DNA of 34,518 nt, from NCBI GenBank assembly GCA_026418195.1, contig JAOABU010000091.1, positions 1 to 34,518 on the forward strand, given 5' to 3'. Below are positions 24,401 through 30,516 of this stretch, piece after piece. Source of the DNA: Spirochaetota bacterium (lineage in GTDB: Bacteria; Spirochaetota; Spirochaetia; DTKZ01). Under the pieces are notes generated by a model. It had not been told where the DNA came from, searched no databases, and saw only the letters and a program-made list of their open reading frames with translations. Position numbers and translations under genes: made by a program. Positions within the stretch are counted from its first letter, which is position 1, and each line of letters starts with the position of its first letter.

Positions 24401-26953
24401 GCTCCCCTCAAGATCCTGAGGGGTCGCGAGTATACTCAGAAGCAAGTCCTGTTTGGCCGATAGAGCTGCTCTAGATTTGAACAACCGGTATAACACTTTC
24501 CGTGCCCGCTCCGTATCCTCTTCCATATCTATCCCATACAACTTAAGGGCATGTTCGAGGGCGCTCAAAAAGGAGGGCGGAAATCCTTTCTTGCGATCTA
24601 CCGTTCGTTTGAAAAAGTGGGAGAGGAGTTCCAAAGATGAAACCGGCGCGAGTTCCCCTTCGGGATCTACCTGATGAGTAGAAAAGAGGCGCTCAATGGT
24701 GGCAAAAATGTTCAACCCTTCCATCCACAGAGATTTAACCCTCGACGAATAAGAGGGATGGGCTTGCTGAAAGGTCTTAATCTCCCGATACAGTTCTGTT
24801 ACTTGGAGGCTGCCGTCATACCCTAAGAGAACCGCTTTTACCATTCCCTTGAGAGCGTTCCACTGATACTCTACATCTGCTTGCCGAAGTCGTTGAATTG
24901 TAACGCGTTCTCCTTTGGGTTGTTCCTTCGATTCCCCTCCCTGTTCCATCGCCTCCAGCAAAACGAGGACCTGTCCTGCTCCAACCTGTTCACCCGGACG
25001 AACTCTCACTTCCCGAACAATACCATCCGCTGAGGCAGGTACCACAACCTCCATCTTCATCGCTTCGAGGGTCAGGAGTACATCCCCTTTTTCTACCTTG
25101 TCGCCCCCACGTACTGGAATGGAGAGAACCACTCCCGGAGAGGGAGATTTAATAACACCCCCGATGGTGAACTCCAACTCGTAAGGGATACCATTCACCT
25201 CTACCTGCAGCACATCCCCTCGTTCTACAATCTGGATTCCATACCGATTCCCAGCGACCCAAAGTTGGGATTCTTCCGACTTTTTTTGATACCGCACTGT
25301 AAGGTCCTGTTCGTCTTTGATTAGGAAAGTCTCCTCATCCAAGGCTTTCACGAGAAAAGAGTAGCGATTTCCCTTTGCCGACACCTCCACTTCATATCCT
25401 GTGCCAGGCCTCAGATCCCTTGGAGAGCCAAAGGTAAGCATTTGCTGGGTGAAGTTCGTCAACTCTTCCTGTTCTCTTCCTAGGTACCGCTCAATAGCGC
25501 CTACAACCAGGGCGACATCCCAATCTGGAGTTGGAAATATCTCTTTGCCAGCGGAAAGGAGCTCCTCCACGAACCGAGTATGCACACCACCCTTTCGTAT
25601 GTCGGGATTACGGAGTAGTCCTAATAGGAACGCCCTATTCGTAGTGCCTCCCTCTATCCGAATCCGCAGTTCCATCAATGCTCGTTCCAGTCTTGCCAGA
25701 GTTGCGGGTCGATTGGGACCTGAAGCAATCACCTTGGCTACCATGGAATCGAAATCAGGAGGAATCTCACTTCCCTGGTCGATTCCAGAGTCGATTCGAA
25801 TTCCTGGACCCGCTGGAGGTCTGAAGGTAGATACCAATCCTGGAGAGGGACGGAAGTCTCTCTGCGGATCTTCCGCATTCAGCCGAACTTCGATGACGCT
25901 TCCCCTGGGTTCCACCTTCCAATTCGCTATGCTCTCCCCTCGGGCTACCCGGATCTGCCCCTGCACGAGATCTATCCCATAAAGTTGCTCGGTGATAGGA
26001 TGTTCCACTTGGAGGCGGGTATTCACCTCCATAAAGTAGAACTCCTCACGGATCAGATCGTAGAGGAACTCTACAGTCCCTGCACTTTCATACCCCGCAG
26101 CCTTCACCAACCGTAGAGCTGCATCCTCCATCTTCCGAATCGTTTCTTGCGAAAATCCTGGTGGAGGGGTTTCCTCAATGATTTTCTGGTTCTTCCTTTG
26201 GACGGAACAGTCTCTGACCCCGAAGGTCTTCACATTCCCATACCGATCTACCAGAACCTGTACCTCCAAGTGCCTGCCCTTTTGAACAAGCCTTTCTATG
26301 AACACCACCCGGTTTCCCGTGATCCGGAACGTCTCTTCAACCGCAGACTGAAACTGTGACTTCAGATCCTCCGGTTTTAAAACAAACCGGATCCCTCTTC
26401 CCCCTCCCGCATTGGCAGCTTTAACAATTACCGGATACCCAATGCGTTCTGCAACCTCCTCTGCTTCCTTCAGTGTATTGACGGGTCCCCGGCTCCAGGG
26501 GCAAATGGGAACTTCAGCTTTTTCAGCTAATTCCTTTGCAGCGATCTTATCACCTAAAAGGGCCATTGCCCTCGAATCAGGTCCTAAAAACACAAGATTT
26601 GCTTGTTCCACCAGGGCTGCAAATTCGGAGTCCTCCGATACGAAGCCCCACCCCACCCAGACAGCTGTACATCCAGAAAGGGTTAGAGCCTCCAGAAGTA
26701 ACGGGCGATCTAGATAGGGGCTTCCTTTTCCCCTTCTATACGAGGGAAACTCATGAAGGGGGTAAGCAAAATCCGCCTCTCGACTGAAGAGAGCATTCTT
26801 TTCACGATCTATATAGAAGGCAACGGTTTTTAAATCGGTTCCTTCCAAACGATTGAAATCCCGAACAGCTCGGATGAAACGGATCGCCGCTTCTCCACGG
26901 TTCACGATTCCTATACGGGCCGTATCCTGCAAAATAGGTTTGGGTCCTGGCAT
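21407..26953 (-). CDS. Single-chain acetyl-CoA carboxylase of eukaryotic architecture
   Basis: Carboxylates acetyl-CoA to malonyl-CoA, the committed step of fatty acid synthesis. One 1848-residue chain holds all activities. Biotin carboxylase at about 1-470: ATP-grasp loop in ANAGGGRGIRF near 180-190 and MEVNTRLQVEH near 308-318. Biotin carrier domain about 595-668: biotinylated Lys633 in EAMKMEV. A long helical central region about 700-1215 corresponds in position to the ACC central domain of eukaryotes. Carboxyltransferase about 1220-1848: RARQRGTVYPYE, SAGARIDMD, GGVIHIIVAGTNVG, EARIGGFAVGLIGIES, ANLSGFDGS and RYHGGAYVVF, which read like yeast and animal ACC rather than AccA/AccD. The frame is unbroken. 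A promoter lies six bases from the ATG, with a palindrome just upstream. Substrate could in principle be another short acyl-CoA. Confidence 0.93.
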   Translation of the reverse strand: MPGPKPILQDTARIGIVNRGEAAIRFIRAVRDFNRLEGTDLKTVAFYIDREKNALFSREADFAYPLHEFPSYRRGKGSPYLDRPLLLEALTLSGCTAVWVGWGFVSEDSEFAALVEQANLVFLGPDSRAMALLGDKIAAKELAEKAEVPICPWSRGPVNTLKEAEEVAERIGYPVIVKAANAGGGRGIRFVLKPEDLKSQFQSAVEETFRITGNRVVFIERLVQKGRHLEVQVLVDRYGNVKTFGVRDCSVQRKNQKIIEETPPPGFSQETIRKMEDAALRLVKAAGYESAGTVEFLYDLIREEFYFMEVNTRLQVEHPITEQLYGIDLVQGQIRVARGESIANWKVEPRGSVIEVRLNAEDPQRDFRPSPGLVSTFRPPAGPGIRIDSGIDQGSEIPPDFDSMVAKVIASGPNRPATLARLERALMELRIRIEGGTTNRAFLLGLLRNPDIRKGGVHTRFVEELLSAGKEIFPTPDWDVALVVGAIERYLGREQEELTNFTQQMLTFGSPRDLRPGTGYEVEVSAKGNRYSFLVKALDEETFLIKDEQDLTVRYQKKSEESQLWVAGNRYGIQIVERGDVLQVEVNGIPYELEFTIGGVIKSPSPGVVLSIPVRGGDKVEKGDVLLTLEAMKMEVVVPASADGIVREVRVRPGEQVGAGQVLVLLEAMEQGGESKEQPKGERVTIQRLRQADVEYQWNALKGMVKAVLLGYDGSLQVTELYREIKTFQQAHPSYSSRVKSLWMEGLNIFATIERLFSTHQVDPEGELAPVSSLELLSHFFKRTVDRKKGFPPSFLSALEHALKLYGIDMEEDTERARKVLYRLFKSRAALSAKQDLLLSILATPQDLEGSGENLSDLLDEIALISQPSRQTLADAAINARYHLFDRFILQSIREQKSARVGRILSLLLKGESIGRTSESLMDRLLDLGEQAVPEFIRIIQQGAPSLRSLALEALARRLNRDRKVESVTVVERKGKWIAEVRSFDGEEESITLVTYLDPSDPTSVLNALGELSMNPSRTGNPTTMEWVAYTENDDPAEVFDTFSKSLQRATMTSQQPWLCDWVSLGISEKGGKVTYRTWTLVGDDGTGKRFVEDGGRLQFGPLQYRELRLYRLTNFQLEYLTGGEEYHLVRGVAKENPRDERIFAFVEVSTTRPEFTSDGRIGRMVAFEHVFMEAIYAFRNEQIKRKHRLFWNRIVIHIRPVLDISVHLIQEYAERMAARTLGLGMERLTLYCRFINEDRQVQEKELLFDNIVGTNFTIRVREPSRKPMVPMDEYVAKVVRARQRGTVYPYEIIRMLTSRSNDSSFEEYDLALFEGASSPKPAYRSVKGRPYGMNTANIVFGIIENPLSDGRRIKRVIILSDPTTDLGSLAEGECRRVNAAIDLAEDLGLPVEFLPISAGARIDMDSGTENLDWTAATLKRIIEFTQRGGVIHIIVAGTNVGAQSYWNAEATMLMHTKGLLIMTETASMLLTGKKALDFSGSVSAEDNLGIGGAEKIMEPNGQAQIRVKDLQEAYEVLFHHYSLTYMGPGETHPVRVPTKDPLDRDVGAFPYRDTNGQGFSTIGDIFSAQLNPERKKPFDIRQVMAALIDQDTKPLERWAGMRDAETSVVWEARIGGFAVGLIGIESKPLPRKGEIPYDGPESWSGGTLFPLSSKKTARAINSWSGRLPVVFLANLSGFDGSPESLRKLQLEYGAEIGRAVVNFKGPFIFVVIARYHGGAYVVFSKYLNPNLHVVALEGAYASVIGGAPAAAVVFPSQVLKETYADPEVQKAQERLRTDKSFNQKDFDEIFRRVHSEKQSALAARFDRIHSVERALKVGSIDAIIPVSRLRPYVVERIERELTSSSAR

Positions 26954-26959
26954 GGCCCC

Positions 26960-26989
26960 ATCCTACAAAAGAGTTGTTTGCAAGGTCAA
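26960..26989 (-). promoter_or_regulatory. Promoter of the acetyl-CoA carboxylase gene
   Basis: Minus strand TTGACC (26989-26984), 18-base spacer, TAGGAT (26965-26960), six bases (GGGGCC) to ATG 26953. No Shine-Dalgarno at a workable distance. Confidence 0.55.
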
Positions 26990-26997
26990 TAGGATTT

Positions 26998-27014
26998 ATC
27001 GGCCATCGGCCGAT
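26998..27014. promoter_or_regulatory. Palindrome upstream of the carboxylase promoter
   Basis: Inverted repeat ATCGGCC-ATC-GGCCGAT, eight bases upstream of the -35 box. Read on the plus strand it is followed by TTTTT like a terminator, but no plus-strand gene ends here. Read in the direction of sixA it has no U tract. An operator for a fatty-acid or biotin regulator is possible. Confidence 0.45.
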
Positions 27015-27027
27015 TTTTAAAGATGTA

Positions 27028-27516
27028 TCAATGATACTCTGGATCGAAATATTCCCATTCCAAGGGGGAACTGGAAGAGAGTTTTTCCCACCTTTCGATG
27101 GGGAATCGAGCATAAAAACATCCGCAGGTGCGATATTTTTCCAATGATTTGCCAGCCCAGTGTTCGGAAAGATCCTCGATAGCAGGATTATGCCCGCAAA
27201 CTAGAACTGTATCTCCCTCTTGTAACGAAGAAAGGATCTCCAGGATCTCCTCACCCGAGGCAGAATAAAGGTCATCCACATATTCGATGGATCGGAGGGG
27301 AAAATGGAGAAAAGGTAACAGAATTTGAACGGTTTCCCTAGCTCGCAAAGCGGGACTGCAAAGAACTCGATCAAAGTTCACTCCTCGCTGTTTTAATAAC
27401 AATCCCATCTGTTCCGCATCTGCCCTTCCTCGCTTCATCAAAGGACGTTCAATGTCGGGAAGGTCAGGGATATCCTTCTTTGCCTTAGCATGCCTTAACA
27501 GGTATACAGTCTTCAT
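27028..27516 (-). CDS. sixA: Phosphohistidine phosphatase SixA-type
   Basis: Histidine-phosphatase-superfamily enzyme of 162 residues that removes phosphate from phosphohistidine in proteins, known in E. coli to act on phosphorelay and nitrogen-PTS proteins. Seen: the LLRHAKA motif with catalytic His9 next to Arg8, SPALRARETV with the second active-site Arg, and CGHNPAIEDL with the second His. Small, without lid insertions, as SixA should be. Promoter TTGTCA-17-TAGGAT places the ATG eight bases after the -10 box, again without Shine-Dalgarno. It lies 74 bases upstream of the carboxylase gene, which has its own promoter, and is divergent from epmA. Confidence 0.88.
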   Translation of the reverse strand: MKTVYLLRHAKAKKDIPDLPDIERPLMKRGRADAEQMGLLLKQRGVNFDRVLCSPALRARETVQILLPFLHFPLRSIEYVDDLYSASGEEILEILSSLQEGDTVLVCGHNPAIEDLSEHWAGKSLEKYRTCGCFYARFPIERWEKLSSSSPLEWEYFDPEYH

Positions 27517-27524
27517 AGAAACGT

Positions 27525-27553
27525 ATCCTACAACCTATTTCCCCAGGTGACAA
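27525..27553 (-). promoter_or_regulatory. Promoter of sixA
   Basis: Minus strand TTGTCA (27553-27548), 17-base spacer, TAGGAT (27530-27525), eight bases to ATG 27516. Confidence 0.55.
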
Positions 27554-27559
27554 TCCATA

Positions 27560-27588
27560 TTCCGAAAATCTTTAAATTTCTGTATGGT
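27560..27588 (+). promoter_or_regulatory. Promoter of epmA
   Basis: TTCCGA (27560-27565), 17-base spacer, TATGGT (27583-27588), eight bases to ATG 27597. Its -35 box is six bases from that of sixA. TAGGA near the ATG might act as a weak Shine-Dalgarno. Confidence 0.45.
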
Positions 27589-27596
27589 TAGGAAAT

Positions 27597-28595
27597 ATGG
27601 ATCCACAAGTAGCTATCTTACGTTCTCAGTTCAATCGCATTACCCGGGAGTTCTTTTCTCAAAAGGGATACCTGGAAGTGGATACACCGATCCTTTCCCC
27701 TGCCCTGATTCCAGAGTCAGCGATAGAGGTATTCGAAACCTTTTTTCTCCATCCCGATCGGAAACCACTTCCTTTGTACCTGATTCCTTCTCCTGAAGTA
27801 TGGATGAAGCGGCTTTTAGCCCAGGGTTGGCCCTCCCTATTTCAAATTACGAAATCCTTCAGGAATGCGGAGTCCATAGGAAGAATCCACAGTCCCGAGT
27901 TCACCCTTTTGGAATACTACACAAGAGGAGCTAACTATATCGCCTCCATCGATATTACCGAACAGTACTTCCAATTCCTATTGGACCAAATACCCCCGGA
28001 TTTCCTGGCTTCCGATCTTCGCGTCCTTCAACCCCCTTTCCAGCGAATGCAGGTTGAGGAAGCCTTTCAACGTTTCGCTGGATTCTCACTGGTTCCATTA
28101 GATCGAGAAGGGTTACTCGAAAAGGCGAAATCCCTAGGACTTACCCTGTCGGAGGAGGCAAGTTGGGAAGAAGCATTCAATCAAGTGTTCGTTCATCTGG
28201 TAGAACCGAATCTCCCACAGGATCGGCCTTTAGTACTTCTTGATTATCCTGCAGAAGTCCCATGCTTGGCAAAACGGATTCCTGGAACTCCTTGGAGGGA
28301 ACGGTGGGAACTGTACATTGGAGGGATGGAACTGGCCAACTGCTTTACCGAGGAAACAGACCCCCATGAAATCGAGGCATACTTCGCTATGGAAGGGGAA
28401 AAGAAACGTTTTTCCCGGGTACCTCATACCCTGGATATCTCCTTTCGGGACATGTATAAAATCCCATCCATGAAAACCATTCCTCTATGTTCCGGTGTAG
28501 CCCTGGGAGTAGATAGATTATTGATGTGCCTTTCGGGGAAATCTTCTATCGAGGGGGTGATTTTATTTCCTATTTCTGATATAGTTCTTTCATAA
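27597..28595 (+). CDS. epmA: EF-P (R)-beta-lysine ligase EpmA
   Basis: Class II lysyl-tRNA-synthetase-like catalytic domain, 332 residues, without the N-terminal anticodon-binding domain. It is therefore not a tRNA ligase but the enzyme that attaches beta-lysine to elongation factor P. Seen: motif 1 region YLEVDTPILSP near residues 23-33, motif 2 FRNAESIGRIHSPEFTLLEY with its two Arg and Glu, and motif 3 GVALGVDRLLM near the C-terminus. The target gene efp follows 39 bases downstream, strongly supporting the assignment. The lysine 2,3-aminomutase EpmB that supplies the substrate is not in the window. Start ATG 27597 sits eight bases after a -10 box. Confidence 0.93.
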   Translation: MDPQVAILRSQFNRITREFFSQKGYLEVDTPILSPALIPESAIEVFETFFLHPDRKPLPLYLIPSPEVWMKRLLAQGWPSLFQITKSFRNAESIGRIHSPEFTLLEYYTRGANYIASIDITEQYFQFLLDQIPPDFLASDLRVLQPPFQRMQVEEAFQRFAGFSLVPLDREGLLEKAKSLGLTLSEEASWEEAFNQVFVHLVEPNLPQDRPLVLLDYPAEVPCLAKRIPGTPWRERWELYIGGMELANCFTEETDPHEIEAYFAMEGEKKRFSRVPHTLDISFRDMYKIPSMKTIPLCSGVALGVDRLLMCLSGKSSIEGVILFPISDIVLS

Positions 28596-28634
28596 CCATA
28601 TCCTAATTTATAGAGAGGGAAACAAGCAGATTGT

Positions 28635-29198
28635 ATGATTAGAGCAGGTGCTATTGAAAAAGGTATGTGTCTCTTGCTGAAGAACGATCCATACCTAGTC
28701 GTAGAGCGAGAATTCGTGAACCCGGGGAAGGGATCAGCCTTTGTGCGGTTGAAACTGAAGAACTTAAAGACCGGTCAAGTATTGCGAGAAACGATCAAGA
28801 CCAACGATTCCGTAGAAGAAGCAGACGTATACGACAAGAACGCTCAGTTCCTCTATTCTGATGCCACAGGTTATTATTTCATGGACAACGAAAGCTATGA
28901 ACAGTTTACCATCCCGAAACAGGGCCTAGAAGACAAACAGTACTACCTTCAGGAAGGACATAGTTACTATGTAACATTTTGGGAAGGAAACCCCATCGAT
29001 ATCAAAATCCCGTATAAGATCGTACTCACTGTGAAAGAAGCTCATGAAGCCTTAAAGGGGGACACGGTTACAGGAGCGACCAAACCGGTTGTTTTAGAAA
29101 CGGGGCTTACCGTCCGGGTGCCTATCTTTATCAAGCAGGGCGAAAAAATCATGATCAATACGGAAACCAACGAGTACGTGGAGCGAGTGAATTCTTAA
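28635..29198 (+). CDS. efp: Elongation factor P
   Basis: Binds the ribosome between P and E sites and rescues stalling at polyproline. The 187-residue, three-domain length is standard: KOW-like domain about 1-63 and two OB domains after it. The modification loop PGKGSAF places the modified residue at Lys32, equivalent to E. coli Lys34. Together with the upstream epmA this predicts beta-lysylation rather than hypusine or rhamnose. C-terminal family signature: ETGLTVRVPIFIKQGEKI. It is 39 bases behind epmA, and no Shine-Dalgarno lies at normal distance (GAGAGG is about 17 bases upstream of ATG), so initiation is unusual. A hairpin terminator follows. Confidence 0.97.
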   Translation: MIRAGAIEKGMCLLLKNDPYLVVEREFVNPGKGSAFVRLKLKNLKTGQVLRETIKTNDSVEEADVYDKNAQFLYSDATGYYFMDNESYEQFTIPKQGLEDKQYYLQEGHSYYVTFWEGNPIDIKIPYKIVLTVKEAHEALKGDTVTGATKPVVLETGLTVRVPIFIKQGEKIMINTETNEYVERVNS

Positions 29199-29211
29199 TT
29201 TTACATCGATC

Positions 29212-29242
29212 AGAGATTTTTTATAAAATCTCTTCCCTTTTT
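29212..29242 (+). terminator. Intrinsic terminator after efp
   Basis: Nine-pair hairpin AGAGATTTT (29212-29220), loop TTAT, AAAATCTCT (29225-29233), followed by TCCCTTTTT. The stem is AU-rich. Confidence 0.7.
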
Positions 29243-29253
29243 CTTCGTTGAGT

Positions 29254-29261
29254 GATATAAT
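29254..29261 (+). promoter_or_regulatory. Extended -10 promoter of the Rrf2 gene
   Basis: TGATATAAT with TG at 29253-29254 and consensus TATAAT at 29256-29261, a perfect extended -10. No good -35 is visible. The leader of about 12 bases includes GGGAAG before ATG 29280. Confidence 0.55.
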
Positions 29262-29279
29262 AATCTATTAGGGAAGAAT

Positions 29280-29717
29280 ATGAGGATCACAACAAAAGGT
29301 CGGTATGCGTTACGGGCAGTGGCGAATTTAGCCGCTTCTCATTCCGACAAGCCCGTATCCATCAAACAGATTGCCGAGGAGGAGGATATATCCCCGGAAT
29401 TCCTTGAGCAAATTTTCTTCAAACTAAAGAAGGCTGGTATCATACGATCGGTTCGCGGGCCAGGGGGCGGATTCATTCTTGCCAAAGATCCCAATGAAAT
29501 TACGATTCAAGACATTTTCATCGCAGTAGGGGAAGGGGTAAAGCTTACCCCTTGCTCCAACTGTTCAAAGACTGAAAAGGAAAAGGATGTGGGATGCTCA
29601 CGGATAGATATATGCCCGATCCATGGAGTGTGGGTAGAAGTATCCAAAGGAGTATCGGACATCCTCACAAGCTATACATTAGAAAAAATTATAGACAGGA
29701 AACTCATCTCCAACTAA
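29280..29717 (+). CDS. Rrf2-family transcriptional regulator with cysteine cluster
   Basis: Winged-helix regulator of 145 residues, in the group of IscR, NsrR and CymR. N-terminus MRITTKGRYALRAV and recognition region EDISPEFLEQIFFKLKKAGII are typical. RGPGGGFILA near 59-68 forms the wing. Cysteines 92, 95, 106 and 112 with His115 could bind an Fe-S cluster, though the spacing differs from the C-x5-C-x5-C of IscR. It would then sense iron-sulfur, redox or nitric oxide status. No isc or suf genes adjoin it. The sirtuin gene follows after 36 bases with no terminator between, so the two may be cotranscribed. Confidence 0.92.
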   Translation: MRITTKGRYALRAVANLAASHSDKPVSIKQIAEEEDISPEFLEQIFFKLKKAGIIRSVRGPGGGFILAKDPNEITIQDIFIAVGEGVKLTPCSNCSKTEKEKDVGCSRIDICPIHGVWVEVSKGVSDILTSYTLEKIIDRKLISN

Positions 29718-29753
29718 TATTCAGGCATCGCACATGACTCTACCTAATCTACC

Positions 29754-30509
29754 ATGGCATTTCTAGAATCGGAGATAGAACTAGCAACAAAGAGAATCCG
29801 TGAATCCCTTTGGTTAACCGTATTTACCGGGGCGGGAATTTCGGTAGAAAGTGGGATTCCCCCCTTCCGTGGGCAAGGGGGAGTCTGGAACCAGTACAAC
29901 CCTGAAGTACTGGAAATCTCTTACTTCCGGGCCCATCCAAAGGAAAGTTGGAAAGTAATTCGGGATGTGTTCTTCGAGAAGTTTCGGCTAGCGAAACCCA
30001 ACGATGCTCATACCATTCTCGCGACTTGGGAACAAAGGGGGTTAGTGAAAGCTCTCATTACTCAGAACATTGACAACCTTCATCACCGGGCAGGTAGTCA
30101 AAAGGTCATCGAATACCATGGGAATTCCCGTTGCCTCCGTTGTCTTGCCTGCGATAGAACCTATACGGTTGACTCGGTCTCCCTCGTCACTTTACCTCCT
30201 GCCTGTTCTTCCTGTGGAGGGCTGTTGAAACCCGACTTCGTGTTTTTTGGCGAAGCGATTCCTCCTGACGCTCTCAGGGAGTCTTTTCAAATGATGGAAC
30301 GTACCGATTGTCTCATTGTGATCGGTACCACAGGGGAAGTGTATCCTGCAGCGGATCTACCTAGGTTGGCAAAGACAAATGGCGCCTTTATTCTAGAGAT
30401 CAATCCAGAACCTTCCGCTTTTACTTTTTCTCTCACGGACCTATATCTCCCCCTTTCTGCCTCGATAGCTTTGGCCCAGATAGAGGAAAGGCTACAAAAA
30501 GGTATCTAG
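29754..30509 (+). CDS. NAD-dependent deacylase, Sir2 family
   Basis: Cytosolic sirtuin of 251 residues removing acyl groups from lysines while consuming NAD. Seen: GAGIS (26-30) and GIPPFRG (34-40) of the NAD pocket, TQNIDNLH (103-110), catalytic His122 in YHGN, a zinc site formed by Cys130/133/151/154, and GTTGEVYPA (about 196-204) for the NAD ribose. The Tyr-Arg pair of desuccinylases is not evident at the usual place, so plain deacetylation is more likely (low certainty). The bases before the ATG hold no Shine-Dalgarno; a weak TACCTA lies seven bases upstream. Probably cotranscribed with the Rrf2 regulator. It converges on lpd across seven bases. Confidence 0.93.
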   Translation: MAFLESEIELATKRIRESLWLTVFTGAGISVESGIPPFRGQGGVWNQYNPEVLEISYFRAHPKESWKVIRDVFFEKFRLAKPNDAHTILATWEQRGLVKALITQNIDNLHHRAGSQKVIEYHGNSRCLRCLACDRTYTVDSVSLVTLPPACSSCGGLLKPDFVFFGEAIPPDALRESFQMMERTDCLIVIGTTGEVYPAADLPRLAKTNGAFILEINPEPSAFTFSLTDLYLPLSASIALAQIEERLQKGI

Positions 30510-30516
30510 CAATTAC

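Noticed and set aside
24135-25982. Several long open frames on the plus strand opposite the carboxylase gene
   Set aside because: They are shadows of the 1848-residue gene: Ser/Arg-rich, without Shine-Dalgarno, and with no recognisable domain.
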